The notes under the pieces: generated by a model | Database searches by the model: none | The model's input: only the letters and a program-made list of their open reading frames with translations | What the model was told of the DNA's origin: nothing | Shown: in pieces, positions 16,495-26,189 of the stretch | How the letters are laid out: each line of letters opens with the position of its first letter | How positions within the stretch are numbered: the first letter of the stretch is position 1 | NCBI GenBank assembly: GCA_964576925.1 | Contig: CAZNWJ010000001.1 | Location: forward strand, 124,001 to 188,000 | Direction of reading: 5' to 3' | DNA length: 64,000 nucleotides | Source: JADJGC01 sp964576925 | GTDB lineage: Bacteria > Zixibacteria > MSB-5A5 > CAIYYT01 | Translations under genes and position numbers: made by a program

Positions 16495-17898
16495 ATGCGC
16501 AAAACTGTAACGATGCTGTTGCTCCTCGCGTGCGGCTTGTTATTCCTGCCGTCGACGCCGATAGATGCTGCCCGTAAACCTCGTCCCTGGCCGGAGATCA
16601 ACCTGTCAACCTTGCCTTCGGTTGTCGGCATGCCGAATTCGTGGCCCTTTGAGATTCAGCACCGCAGTGCAGTCTACCTCGCCGACTTGGATAAGCTCCA
16701 TGTCGCGGTGAGCTACGGTCGCGGCCGGAATGACAACGATTTGAATCCGCTATCTGGCAACATTGCCGGTCGTTATGGATATTCATTCTATCGCAGAATT
16801 GACTACTCCATCGACAACATCAAGCTCGATGTCTACTCGCACCTTGGTAAGCGCACGTTCGGTTCGCTCTGGGCCACCTATGGCGAAGATGAGAACCGCG
16901 ACAGCAAGTCTGCCTTCTTGGAAGCCGAGCCCAATCGTGTTGAAGTTCGATCAGCTTTTGCCTGGAATTTCAAACCCGGTTGGACCGCTGCTGCTGCCGG
17001 ATCATTTTCGAACTATCCGTATGCGTATGTGTTTGCGCTGCAGCCGTCAGGCTCAAGCCCAGCGGATTCGCAGTTTATGCTGCCGGCCAATGTTGGGGAG
17101 CATTTCACCGGTATTGTCGATGTGATGAACCGGACACAGAAGAACCTCGAATTGATTTTCGGGGCCGAGTTTCACGCCCACTACACGAAGTTTGCCGCAC
17201 CGGATCCGCCGGATGGCGCAAACTACCGCGATACCTCGGAGGTCAAGGAGTACATTTACAGCACAGCTCCGCGCCTGATTGTCAGGAAGACTTTTTCAAC
17301 CGGCGATTACCTGCGCGCCGGAGCTTCTGTCTACTTCAATCTCATCGACTACCAATATGCCGGAGCAGGACGGTGGGAGTATCCGTCGTTGGGAATTCCC
17401 TCATATCGTACGCAAACGCTTCTCTCGATGGTTCCCAAGTGGAATTTCTACATCGATGGCAGCAGGCTGTTGGGCGCCAACACGGTCTTTTATTCGGCGC
17501 TTCAGTTCACCGGTTACCCCAATCGATTGACCCGCGAGGACACGGACTTCGTTCCGGTCGATCTTTCGCTCCTCGATGTGGACAACATCACGACTGTGGC
17601 TTGGACGGCCGATATCTCGAGCAAGCTGACTCGCATCTTCCATGGATCGATCGGTTTCACGTTGCGCTATCTCGATACCGGCTTCTCAAGCGACCTTGAT
17701 CCGGCAACGACGCCGGCCGATGACCGCAAGCTCTATCCCAGCTTGCACGTTGGCACACAAACCCGTTTCTACAAGAGCTTGTGGTGGTCGGTTCGAGTGA
17801 ACGATTTCCACTTGTACACTTCGGAAGAGGTGGGCACGGCTCCGCTTTTCGAAAACCGCTTCTATTTCGAGACAGAGATTCTGTTTCTCGGCCTGTAG
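16495..17898 (+). CDS. Predicted outer-membrane beta-barrel protein, function unknown
   Basis: A 467-aa protein with a clear signal peptide (MRKTVTMLLLLACGLLFLPS, cleavage near IDA-A). The body is rich in aromatic-ended alternating strands such as KLHVAVSYGRG, TLRYLDTGFSSD, RFYKSLWWSVRVNDFHLYTSE, and it ends in FYFETEILFLGL, a plausible terminal strand. It resembles other barrels in this window in style only; no family was recognised. AAAGGAAGA precedes the ATG. It closes the plus-strand run from yggS, 12 bp after the pseudouridine synthase. Confidence 0.65.
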   Translation: MRKTVTMLLLLACGLLFLPSTPIDAARKPRPWPEINLSTLPSVVGMPNSWPFEIQHRSAVYLADLDKLHVAVSYGRGRNDNDLNPLSGNIAGRYGYSFYRRIDYSIDNIKLDVYSHLGKRTFGSLWATYGEDENRDSKSAFLEAEPNRVEVRSAFAWNFKPGWTAAAAGSFSNYPYAYVFALQPSGSSPADSQFMLPANVGEHFTGIVDVMNRTQKNLELIFGAEFHAHYTKFAAPDPPDGANYRDTSEVKEYIYSTAPRLIVRKTFSTGDYLRAGASVYFNLIDYQYAGAGRWEYPSLGIPSYRTQTLLSMVPKWNFYIDGSRLLGANTVFYSALQFTGYPNRLTREDTDFVPVDLSLLDVDNITTVAWTADISSKLTRIFHGSIGFTLRYLDTGFSSDLDPATTPADDRKLYPSLHVGTQTRFYKSLWWSVRVNDFHLYTSEEVGTAPLFENRFYFETEILFLGL

Positions 17899-17943
17899 GT
17901 AAGCAGACAGTCCAGCCAGCTGACAAACTTCGAAGCAAACAAA

Positions 17944-17967
17944 AAGGGCACGCGGTAGCGTGCCCTT
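17944..17967 (-). terminator. Intrinsic terminator of the E1 gene
   Basis: Arms AAGGGCACGC / GCGTGCCCTT with a 4-base loop. On the minus strand the stem is followed by TTTTTGTTTG, a classic tail for the gene at 17996. It lies between convergent genes. Confidence 0.85.
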
Positions 17968-17995
17968 CTCTGTTGCGATTGTCAACGACTGCCGA

Positions 17996-20290
17996 CTACC
18001 AGCGCACCAGTCGTTCGGCTTCGGCCATGATCTGGTCGATTTGCGGCAGACAGGCGCGGTCACCATCAGGGCCGTAGGCGATACGGACATCCGGCGGAGT
18101 GATCATGCCGATCGGGGCATCGAGATAACCGAATGCTTCTGAAGTCGTAATGACCGCAGCGATCGTCGCGCCGGTGCCGCCGGGGAAGCGATCTTCCGAG
18201 ACGATCAATACTCGCCCGCAATCTATCGCTGCCTGGCGAATGGTCTCTTCGTCCATCGGTTTGAGCGTGCGCAGGTCGATGACGCGGGCATTGATGCCCT
18301 TCTCAGCCAGCAACTCAGCAGCCTTCAGCGACATCGGCAGCGTAATGCCATACGATATAATCGCCAGATCCGAATCCTGATCGCGGTAGGTCTTAGCCTG
18401 GCCGAACGGAATCGTGAAGTCGAGTGCCGGATACGGCCGCTCGATAACCACACCGTCCCAATCGCGACGATTATAGAGCGCCACGGCCTCGCAGAAGAGC
18501 ACCGGGTCTTTGCAACCAACGGCTGTGCGGAAGAGCCCAACGGCGTCTTCAGCGTTGGAAGCGCAGACAACATGTAGGCCTGGGATGTTCAGGAAAGTTC
18601 CGAGATTGGCCTCGGAGTGCCAGAACGACCCTGCGCCCTGTTTGTATCCACCATAGGAACAGCGGATGACCATGTCGGCATGTTCCTGTTTCTTCGAGCG
18701 CTGATGAAGCGTGCAGATGCGGTCCTTCAGGTGCTGGTAGGCCGGCGACATATAGTCGATGAACTGGATCTCCGGCAGCGCCTTGCGCCCCTGGTAGGCA
18801 TGACCGGACGCTTTGCCGAGAATGCCGGCTTCGTCAAGCGGAGTGTTGAACACACGATTGACGCCGAAGGCGCGCTGCAGACCCTGGGACACGAGAAAGA
18901 CACCGCCCTTACCCTTCAGAATCTTCTGCTCTTCCGTGTTGAACTTCATCTTACCGGAGAAATCGGCGACGTCTTCACCAAAGAGAACCACGTCGGGCGT
19001 CAACAGGAAGGTGTCAAACAACGCATAGTTCATCGCACGGCGGAGCGTCATCGGCCCGAGATTCTCTGGAAGTTCGGCCGATGGGCGGGCACCCATTTCG
19101 TGATATTTCTTGTACTCTTTCTTGCGGTCACCCTTATAGGCGTTGACGTACTTGTTCCAGCGTTCCTTGGCGTTGTCGTAAGTGTAGTCGGTGACAAGGC
19201 TGATGACAAAGTCGCGGGTCTTAAGCTGACGATCGGCAACGACCTCAGCAGAGATCTTCGAGACTTCAGCGTCGTACTTTTCGTACATCCCCTTGATCTG
19301 GTCGGCGGTAAGCACTCCGTCTTCGATCAAGACCTTGGCGGCCTTGAGAATCGGGTCGTTGGTGTAGTGCCATTTTTGTTCAGCCAGCGCCATATAGAAT
19401 GACTGGTCGTCGGAACCGGAGTGGCTTTCTTCGCGCACGACACGAATATTGGAAAGCACCGGTCCCTTACCGGAACGGGCGTACTCGATATTCTCTTTTT
19501 GGTGCTTGAGCACTTCTTTAATCTCAGTGCCGTCGAAGTGGTCAATCTTCAGCCCGAAGCGCTGATACCCCTCGAACGGCGAAGTCGGATCGCCATCGGG
19601 GAACTGCTCTTCCACCGAGACCGAGATTGCCCAGCCACAATTGTAGATTGCGAAGATGTTGCGAGTCTTGTCAAACACGGAATAGAAGACCGCGCGGGCG
19701 AATTCGGCTTCCGAAGTCGAACCCTCGCCAATCGACGTGTAGACGACGGCGTCTTTCGGCCAGCGACCGCCGGGGTAACGCGCCTGCTGCGAAATCGGCG
19801 TCGGGTTCTTGATCGCTTCTCCAAGCCCGGCTGCTTCGAGGGCGTGCGCGCCGGTCGGAGAAGCCTGCGGCAAAATCGACTCTTTGGCGTGTGCCGCATG
19901 GTGGTGCTGGATCATGCCGCCGGTTGAAGATGAGCGCGGATCGCCAATCGCTTCGAGCATTTTCTGCCGGATATCGATGCCGCGGGTCAGATCCAGAGTC
20001 ATGTTACGATAGTAACCGAAGAACGGATCGTCCTGGCGCAGCAGAAAGCCGGTACAGGCATCGAGGAGTTCCTTGCCGGAGGACCCGATGAAGAAATAGC
20101 ATTCGCCGCGACGGGTGAGGAGTTTCTCCTCAATCAGGATGCGCCGCGACTTGATCATGATGTCGAAGATGTACTCGAGGTCCTTGGCGGAAAGTCCGGA
20201 ATACTCTTTCAACGGCTTATCGCGGTCGGTGATGTACTTACCGACCTTGTCAAAGGTCTCAACTTGTTGTAGTATTTCTTTAATATCCAA
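17996..20290 (-). CDS. Fused alpha/beta E1 of a 2-oxoacid (branched-chain type) dehydrogenase
   Basis: A 764-aa thiamine-diphosphate enzyme. The N-terminal half (about 40-380) is the E1 alpha part, with HHHAAHAK, the ThDP motif region SIGEGSTSEAEF, and NCGWAISV. The C-terminal half (about 425-764) is the transketolase-like E1 beta part: DVVLFGEDVADFSGK, QGLQRAFGVNRVFNTPLDEAGI, YGGYKQGAGSFWHSE and VIDLRTLKPMDEETI. E1 decarboxylates a 2-oxoacid and acylates lipoyl-E2. Branched-chain or broad specificity is likely from the fused form, but no E2 or E3 gene is adjacent. The start is TTG 20290 with AGGAG 5 bases upstream. Confidence 0.88.
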   Translation of the reverse strand: MDIKEILQQVETFDKVGKYITDRDKPLKEYSGLSAKDLEYIFDIMIKSRRILIEEKLLTRRGECYFFIGSSGKELLDACTGFLLRQDDPFFGYYRNMTLDLTRGIDIRQKMLEAIGDPRSSSTGGMIQHHHAAHAKESILPQASPTGAHALEAAGLGEAIKNPTPISQQARYPGGRWPKDAVVYTSIGEGSTSEAEFARAVFYSVFDKTRNIFAIYNCGWAISVSVEEQFPDGDPTSPFEGYQRFGLKIDHFDGTEIKEVLKHQKENIEYARSGKGPVLSNIRVVREESHSGSDDQSFYMALAEQKWHYTNDPILKAAKVLIEDGVLTADQIKGMYEKYDAEVSKISAEVVADRQLKTRDFVISLVTDYTYDNAKERWNKYVNAYKGDRKKEYKKYHEMGARPSAELPENLGPMTLRRAMNYALFDTFLLTPDVVLFGEDVADFSGKMKFNTEEQKILKGKGGVFLVSQGLQRAFGVNRVFNTPLDEAGILGKASGHAYQGRKALPEIQFIDYMSPAYQHLKDRICTLHQRSKKQEHADMVIRCSYGGYKQGAGSFWHSEANLGTFLNIPGLHVVCASNAEDAVGLFRTAVGCKDPVLFCEAVALYNRRDWDGVVIERPYPALDFTIPFGQAKTYRDQDSDLAIISYGITLPMSLKAAELLAEKGINARVIDLRTLKPMDEETIRQAAIDCGRVLIVSEDRFPGGTGATIAAVITTSEAFGYLDAPIGMITPPDVRIAYGPDGDRACLPQIDQIMAEAERLVRW

Positions 20291-20500
20291 GGTTCTCCTA
20301 CCTTTCCAGGAGGTAAACGAAAATTCGAAAATAAGTACGTAAGTTACTGCCCGTTAGCTAAATCTCAAAGTGATTTTTTGGCTGGTGCAGAGCCAATAAG
20401 GACTTGAGCGACCCATTTATTTGTGCCAGGCCGCGCCGACAACCGCCCCAACTTTCTGCCCTCCAAGCGTTTCTTTGTGCCGATAAGATTTGCAGTCAAA

Positions 20501-20541
20501 CGCTCACTCCCATTGACTCCCAAGGTTGATGGGAGTGAGCG
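20501..20541 (-). terminator. Long hairpin after the small barrel gene
   Basis: Perfect 13-bp arms CGCTCACTCCCAT / ATGGGAGTGAGCG with a 15-base loop, 18 bp past the stop of the minus-strand gene at 20560. The T-tail is weak (TTTGACTG). Confidence 0.6.
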
Positions 20542-20559
20542 ATTGGACCGCCACGTAGA

Positions 20560-21279
20560 TTAGAAGTAGACGGATAGTCCGAGGCGGACCGAGGTCGCGT
20601 CGACATTGATCCCCTTAGACTCCTGCAGACGAGTCACGACTCGCGAGTAGCTACTTCCGGCCAAGTTGTCGCTTCGCACGTTTTCCTGCTCCATCCAGCC
20701 ATAGACTACCTGCAATCCGTATTCGCCGAGAAGCCCGAAGGACCGATGAGGCCTCCACTCGGCACCGATGGTCATCACCGCTCCGACCGAGAGATCATTG
20801 AGTTCTTCTTCCGTGCGGCTCCGGCCGCTCGTCTCGATGGTAGACTCCGATGTGCGATGAGCATAGGTGACAATTGGACCCAGCCCGGCATAGCCGAACG
20901 ATTTGCCAATTTGCCCGATTTGTCGCAATATCTGCCATCGCGCCGAAATCGAGTAACGGCTGCTGGATTCGGCGCGACTCACGACGATGGTCGTATCGTT
21001 TCCGTTTGTGTAGTCCCGGATTTCACTTTCGCTGGCTTTGGTTCCGGGATCAAGCGAGAGACTCAGTCCCAGGCGCCACCCGGAGGTCTCAGTCACCATC
21101 TTCTTGATCGAAACGACGGAGCCCAGATAACTGAATATTTGCTCGTCAGCGACGGCAAATTGAAGCGCCCAGCGGGCAGGCTTCTGTGTGCCGCTGGAAT
21201 CGGCAGAAGTTTGTCCGAACAAGGATGATGCACCCAGCACCAGCAATACTGCCAGTGCAGCAACGGTCATGCGGTTCAT
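20560..21279 (-). CDS. Small outer-membrane beta-barrel protein, function unknown
   Basis: A 239-aa protein from ATG 21279, which has GGGAGGA 6 bases upstream; the longer frame to 21354 is not supported. A signal peptide (MNRMTVAALAVLLVLGASSLFG, cleavage after FGQ or near TSA) is followed by amphipathic strands such as GWRLGLSLSLDPG, YAGLGPIVTYAH, SFGLLGEYGLQVVYGW, and a C-terminal ATSVRLGLSVYF ending in Phe, typical of a barrel recognised by BamA. This resembles porin-like or OmpW/OmpA-barrel proteins. No specific family is claimed. Confidence 0.65.
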   Translation of the reverse strand: MNRMTVAALAVLLVLGASSLFGQTSADSSGTQKPARWALQFAVADEQIFSYLGSVVSIKKMVTETSGWRLGLSLSLDPGTKASESEIRDYTNGNDTTIVVSRAESSSRYSISARWQILRQIGQIGKSFGYAGLGPIVTYAHRTSESTIETSGRSRTEEELNDLSVGAVMTIGAEWRPHRSFGLLGEYGLQVVYGWMEQENVRSDNLAGSSYSRVVTRLQESKGINVDATSVRLGLSVYF

Positions 21280-21510
21280 TTTGTCCTCCCGTGCGGTTTC
21301 TGATATTGAGAATATCCCTTTGCTCAGGCAGTCAGCCATTCTTAGAGCAGACAACTGTCCCGAACATCGTGAATTCTATCGACAATGTCAACAACACATT
21401 GATTCAGCCAGAAGGAGTACACGCGTCGTTGCGATATATTCCGAAGAACGTGTGATGGCGAGGAGTGATCCTCGGGGTTAGGTTCTGGTTTGGCCAGGAG
21501 TTAATAAGAC

Positions 21511-22104
21511 TTAGGTCAATGTCCTTGCGCAGTTAACCGCAAACTGCCGGCACTCCGAGAGCTTGGATTGGTCCCGGAGAACTGATCCGATCGGTGATTC
21601 TTCGTGCGCGTAAGTGAACTTCCCCGCTTTCGTGATACCGCACCAGACGAAGAATCCGCCAACCGTGCGTTCCGCCGGTTCGAATTTCTCGCGTTCGCCA
21701 CCCACAAGAATGTAAGCACCCTTGCAGGAGAGGATTCCCTGGTTATCAAAGACGGCGCGGCCGTTTTCGAAACGCGGCGGGCGAAAACAGTTGCAGCGAT
21801 CGATAAACAACTTGGTCTGAGCCGACACACCATCGAAGTAGATCGGCGAGGCGATCAGGACGAAGTCGGCGGAGCGGAGATGCTCCAACACAGGATGCAA
21901 GTCATCTTGATAGATGCACAGCATAGGGCGCGGATCGACTCCGCATGACTGGCAAGGAATGATATTGAGGTCGTTAAGTCGAACCGTGGCAACTTCCGCA
22001 TCGGCGATAACCGAGCGAAACCCCTTTTCAAACTCCAGCGCGAGCAACTCCGTCGAGCTGCCGTGACGCGGCGAGCCGTTAATGATTAGCAGCTTCTTCT
22101 TCAT
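21511..22104 (-). CDS. NADPH-dependent FMN reductase-like flavoprotein
   Basis: A 197-aa flavodoxin-fold protein. The FMN phosphate loop is in LLIINGSPRHGSSTELL, followed by CQSCGVDPRPMLCIYQDD, a Cys pattern found in iron-sulfur flavoproteins, and SADFVLIASPIYFDGVSAQTK, the second flavin-binding segment. It probably reduces quinones or small acceptors; the substrate is unknown. ATG 22104 overlaps the ABC-F gene by 26 bp, so it is the last gene of the BatA/ABC-F/flavoprotein run. An ORF start at 22140 is less likely. Confidence 0.8.
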   Translation of the reverse strand: MKKKLLIINGSPRHGSSTELLALEFEKGFRSVIADAEVATVRLNDLNIIPCQSCGVDPRPMLCIYQDDLHPVLEHLRSADFVLIASPIYFDGVSAQTKLFIDRCNCFRPPRFENGRAVFDNQGILSCKGAYILVGGEREKFEPAERTVGGFFVWCGITKAGKFTYAHEESPIGSVLRDQSKLSECRQFAVNCARTLT

Positions 22105-23968
22105 CGAGCAATTGATAGTATTCCCAGAAGCAATTATCAAGTCGCTCCTGCGTCGCTTTCTGCTGGGTACCCAGATCCGAGAGCTTCTGCCAATCGGCAG
22201 CGAAGCGTTCGTCGAGCTGGTCTGACTTGATTTGTGCCAACTGCGCTTCGATCCCCGAGATCTCGTCCTCGAGTTCTTTGATGCGGCGGCGGCGGGAAGT
22301 CGCGAGATTCTTCATCCGGCGCTCTTCTTTGTAAGAATCGCGTTTTTGGCTGCGATCGCCGGCGGGCCCGGTTTGTGCCTGCTGCCTTTTGCGTTCGACG
22401 TACTCGGAGTACTTGCCGTCAAAGTCGATGAGCCGGGTATCTTCGAGCGCCAGGATGCGAGTAGCGACGGAATCGAGAAAGAAACGGTCGTGACTGATGA
22501 ACAGGACCGTTCCGTCAAACTCCCGCAGGGCTTCCTCGAGCACTTCGCGAGAGCCGATATCAAGGTGGTTCGTCGGCTCGTCGAGAATCAGGAAGTTCGC
22601 CGGCAGTGCCAAGAGCCACGCCAGCGCCAATTTCTTCTTCTCGCCGCCGGAGAGCATCTTAACTTGCTTGAAAACGTCCTCGCCGAAAAACAAGAAACGC
22701 GCCAAATGGCTGCGCAGTCTGAAGGCATCCCACTGCGGTTGAAGGTCCCAGACTGTATCGAGGACAGTGCTGTCAGGATTGAGCATTGCAAGTTCCTGGT
22801 CGAAATACTCGTAGTCGACATTACGGCCGATCTCGACCGAGCCATCCTTGCATTCAATTTCTCCCAGAATAGCTTTGATCAAAGTCGTCTTGCCGGTGCC
22901 GTTGCGGCCGATCAAAGCGACCTTGTCGCCGCGCTCGATCTCAAAAGTTGCATCAGAGAACAAGACGCGCTCGCCGTAAGCAAAGGCGAGATCCTGTACC
23001 CGCAAGATCGAGTGATACGAGCGGCGAGAGGCGGCCATGCGAATCGTGGCTTTCTTGGCTTCGGTCGTCGGCGCGCTAAGCCGTTCGAGTTTGGCCAGAG
23101 AACGGCGACGCGACTGCGCCTGCTTGGTCTTCTGCCCGGCGATGTTCCGCACGATAAAATCTTCGATCCGGGCGATTTCTTCCTGCTGATGCAGGTACTT
23201 CTTAAGCTGGAGCCTGCGGCGCTCGGCGCGCTCTTCGCAGTACGCAGTGAAGTTGCCGTGGTACAATTCAAGGCGGCCTTGCTCCAGCTCAACGATCTTG
23301 TTGACCACGTGATCAAGAAACACGCGATCGTGGGAGACGACAATCAGTGCACCGTCAAAGTTCTGCAGGTAGTTTTCCAACCAAATGGTCGATTCGATGT
23401 CCAGATGGTTGGTGGGTTCATCGAGAAACAGCAGGTTTGGCTGGCGCAACAACACCTTGGCAAGCGCCGCGCGGTTGCGCTCGCCTCCCGAGAAACTCGC
23501 AATCGAGCGGTGGAAATCGCTTTCCGCAAAGCCGAGTCCGACCAGCGTCGACTTGATCGTGTCGTCCAGCGTATAGCCGCCGCGGACTTCCCACTCGTGC
23601 TGCAACTCTCCATACGTTTCCAACTCGCTTTCATTACCGGCCGCGATGGAAGCTTCCAGAGATTCCATGCGACTCTTGAGTTCGAGAAGTTCGCTGTAAG
23701 ACTCGAGCATGGAGAGGAAGAGCGAGTAATCGGACGCAATCTCGTCTTCTTGCGACACGTAGCCGACCTTGCATTGGCCGTTTAGCGTCACATTGCCGAT
23801 ATCGGGGTGCACCTGACCAAGCGCGATTTTGATGATGGTGGTCTTGCCGGTACCGTTGGGTCCGACGAGGCCATACTTCTCCCCTTTCACGACCTGCAGG
23901 TCGACGCCGCGCAGGAGATGGTCATCATTGTACTTCTTTTCAATCCCGGCGAGCTGAAGGTAAATCAA
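22079..23968 (-). CDS. ABC-F family ATPase (Uup/YheS type)
   Basis: A 629-aa cytoplasmic protein with two ABC domains and no membrane segments. Domain 1 has GPNGTGKTT, SFSGGERNR and LLFLDEPTNHLD. A linker is rich in Arg/Lys/Gln (about residues 240-300, GQKTKQAQSRRRSLAKLERL). Domain 2 has GRNGTGKTT, MLSGGEKKK and FLILDEPTNHLD. A coiled-coil C-terminal tail (DISG-rich, about 560-625) resembles Uup. ABC-F proteins act on ribosomes. The start is TTG 23968, preceded by GGAGGTGA with 7-base spacing, and it overlaps the batA stop; the longer frame is not supported. Confidence 0.92.
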   Translation of the reverse strand: MIYLQLAGIEKKYNDDHLLRGVDLQVVKGEKYGLVGPNGTGKTTIIKIALGQVHPDIGNVTLNGQCKVGYVSQEDEIASDYSLFLSMLESYSELLELKSRMESLEASIAAGNESELETYGELQHEWEVRGGYTLDDTIKSTLVGLGFAESDFHRSIASFSGGERNRAALAKVLLRQPNLLFLDEPTNHLDIESTIWLENYLQNFDGALIVVSHDRVFLDHVVNKIVELEQGRLELYHGNFTAYCEERAERRRLQLKKYLHQQEEIARIEDFIVRNIAGQKTKQAQSRRRSLAKLERLSAPTTEAKKATIRMAASRRSYHSILRVQDLAFAYGERVLFSDATFEIERGDKVALIGRNGTGKTTLIKAILGEIECKDGSVEIGRNVDYEYFDQELAMLNPDSTVLDTVWDLQPQWDAFRLRSHLARFLFFGEDVFKQVKMLSGGEKKKLALAWLLALPANFLILDEPTNHLDIGSREVLEEALREFDGTVLFISHDRFFLDSVATRILALEDTRLIDFDGKYSEYVERKRQQAQTGPAGDRSQKRDSYKEERRMKNLATSRRRRIKELEDEISGIEAQLAQIKSDQLDERFAADWQKLSDLGTQQKATQERLDNCFWEYYQLLDEEEAANH

Positions 23969-26067
23969 CCAGCATTCACCTCCGGCTGGCGGGCAGTAAA
24001 GGCGACAGCCATCTCGGCAAGCAAGAACAGGAATCCTGCCAGCAAGAACAGCTTCCACAGCTCGGTTCCGAAGCGGGCTGAGGCAATCGCTTCGGCCGGG
24101 TCCTGACCAAAGCCCAGCACAACCACGTTGGCACCGGCCACTTTGGCGCCGATAGTTCCGGGGTCGGTGTATTCGGGAGTTGATTCTGAACTCGGGAAGT
24201 TAACAGCAAAGATGTCGATCACGCGATTGTCACCCAGGATGCGGTAGATCCCGGTATGATGCAGCCGTCCCAGGCTAAAAGCAATGGCGCCGGCGCGGAG
24301 GGCGGCCTCTACCTGTGTCGTGTCACCGTTCGGGGTGACAAGGGAGTATTGCCGGGCATTCTGGGGGCCCAATTCACGTGTAATCTCAGTGCCAGCAATG
24401 AGGGTCTCACGCTGATTGAGAGGCTCCGACACCAAGTACTCAATCGAGCGATTCAATAAGATGACGGAGAGCGGTCGAAACACCAGATCTGAGTAGTTCT
24501 CGTCGAGGCTGAAAGTGAAGAGCAGAGCTTTTCCCTTGCCGACTGCGGCTTCAAGAACGGCCGGAGCATTGTCTGAAAACCGGGCGAGAATTGTCGAGCG
24601 CGCGGATTCTCGCGTGCTGAAGTGCCCGCTGAATTCGGCTTGCGGCAACTTGTCGCCGCTGAATTGACGGTACGGTGAAAACAACGGGTGCGCTAAATCG
24701 AGTTTGTTCAGAAGGTACCTTCCGCCCCCGGTCGCCGGGACAGCCGGCGCCTGGAGAATCTCCAAACCAAACATCGATTCGGCAACTTCATCGCTGAAAG
24801 CGGAAAATTCCAGATCAGGCCGCATCAGGAACAAGGCGGAGCCGCCGGTGTTGACGAAGTTACGCACCGCCGAGTAAAGTGCGGGCTGCGGACGCCCCCT
24901 GGCATTGACAATAATCGCATCGAATTCCATGAGATTGGCGGTTGCCGCCTGAAGCGTGCCAATGATCTGAACGCTTTTGGCCAGCGACTGGCTCTCGCTG
25001 GGAGCCAAAGCGTTCTTCAGATAGAATGCCTCGCGGTCGTCGTCGGACACCAGTGCGATTTTGCTTCCGGAGGGAATTCGCATGGCAAATCCCGCACGAT
25101 TGTCAGCCAGGAGATCATCGTCATCAATTGACAACTCTCCGTAGAGATACCCTGGTTCCGTCGGGGTGTGTTCGAAAGAAACGCGACCCGTGCCGGATGG
25201 CGGTACCGAAAGATCGGTCTGCGCGATGCGGCGATCGTTCACATCGAGCGATACGAGCAGTTCTTCCGGCTGGTCTTCCTTAAGGTTGTGAATCTCGCCC
25301 TGAACCGAAAACGAGCGACCGGCTGTGATGATCTGGTTGGGAAAGATCACTTTGTCGACCGCTGCGTTGCTGACACCATCCAGACTCGTCTGCGTAAGGA
25401 ACAGCTTCACATCGAGTTTTTCCGCCTGGAAGGACTGATATTCGAAGTTTCTCCAGGCATCTCCCTGAAAGTCGCTGAGCAGATATACCTCAAGGTTGGG
25501 ATCCGTTGCGGCGCGCAGGATTTCGAGTGCGCGAGCAAAGGCGACTTGAGGCTCCGTCTCCGAAGCTGATGGCGTCAATGTCTTGAGAAAGGCGCTGAGT
25601 CTTGCAAAGTCCGAAGTCGGTTCGCCGGAGTCGTAGCGAATCGTCGAGCCGAAGCCGAGGATGACGACTTTTTCCTTCTCCGCAAAGTTCTTCAGAATCG
25701 CTTCCGCCTTTTCGATGCTGCGTTCAAAGAAACTCCCGGAATTGGTTTCAGTTTGGCAGGAGCCGGAAATATCGATCATGATGACCGCGGTCGTCGTCGT
25801 CTTACCGCCCAGCGCCGGAAGATAGCCGCCTTCGATCGTTGGCCGCGCGAAGGCGAAGGCGATCGCAAGCAAAGCCAGCGTTCGCAAGATCAGCAGCAGG
25901 ATCTGGCGGATCTTGACCTGGCGCATACGCGTCTTCTGCAATGAAAGCAGGTACTTGACGGTCGAGAACTCAACGATCTTGACTCTCTGTTTGTTGAACA
26001 AGTGCAACAGAAGTGGAATCGAGGCCGCCGCTGCAAAAAGGAGCAAAAAGGGATTAATAAAATTCAT
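23965..26067 (-). CDS. BatA/VWA-domain membrane protein
   Basis: A 700-aa protein. The N-terminal BatA domain has a hydrophobic start (INPFLLLFAAAASIPLLLHL), HLFNKQRVKIVEFSTVKYLL, and a second membrane segment (LLLILRTLALLAIAFAFARP). It is followed by a von Willebrand A domain with MIDAS DISGS, a long beta-rich region, a DUF4159-like/GATase-like part and a C-terminal transmembrane helix (LFLLAGFLFLLAEMAVAF). Such proteins are usually part of MoxR-linked BatABCDE clusters, but no moxR or other bat gene is adjacent in this window. It overlaps the ABC-F start. Confidence 0.82.
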   Translation of the reverse strand: MNFINPFLLLFAAAASIPLLLHLFNKQRVKIVEFSTVKYLLSLQKTRMRQVKIRQILLLILRTLALLAIAFAFARPTIEGGYLPALGGKTTTTAVIMIDISGSCQTETNSGSFFERSIEKAEAILKNFAEKEKVVILGFGSTIRYDSGEPTSDFARLSAFLKTLTPSASETEPQVAFARALEILRAATDPNLEVYLLSDFQGDAWRNFEYQSFQAEKLDVKLFLTQTSLDGVSNAAVDKVIFPNQIITAGRSFSVQGEIHNLKEDQPEELLVSLDVNDRRIAQTDLSVPPSGTGRVSFEHTPTEPGYLYGELSIDDDDLLADNRAGFAMRIPSGSKIALVSDDDREAFYLKNALAPSESQSLAKSVQIIGTLQAATANLMEFDAIIVNARGRPQPALYSAVRNFVNTGGSALFLMRPDLEFSAFSDEVAESMFGLEILQAPAVPATGGGRYLLNKLDLAHPLFSPYRQFSGDKLPQAEFSGHFSTRESARSTILARFSDNAPAVLEAAVGKGKALLFTFSLDENYSDLVFRPLSVILLNRSIEYLVSEPLNQRETLIAGTEITRELGPQNARQYSLVTPNGDTTQVEAALRAGAIAFSLGRLHHTGIYRILGDNRVIDIFAVNFPSSESTPEYTDPGTIGAKVAGANVVVLGFGQDPAEAIASARFGTELWKLFLLAGFLFLLAEMAVAFTARQPEVNAG

Positions 26068-26189
26068 CGATCTGGATGCATTTCCCGGTTATGGCCATCA
26101 ACTTGGAATCTCACCGAATTTCGCGTGATTGCAGGAATCGGCCCAAGTGCAAGCAATAAAGCTACAAGCTTCTACGAATGAAAGCCCGA

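Noticed and set aside
20291..20559. tRNA or small RNA between the E1 and barrel genes
   Set aside because: No cloverleaf or known RNA motif was seen. The only structure is the hairpin at 20501-20541, best read as a terminator.
22232..23785. A 517-aa plus-strand frame opposite the ABC-F gene
   Set aside because: It mirrors the codon pattern of a highly expressed GC-rich gene on the other strand; there is no start context or family match.
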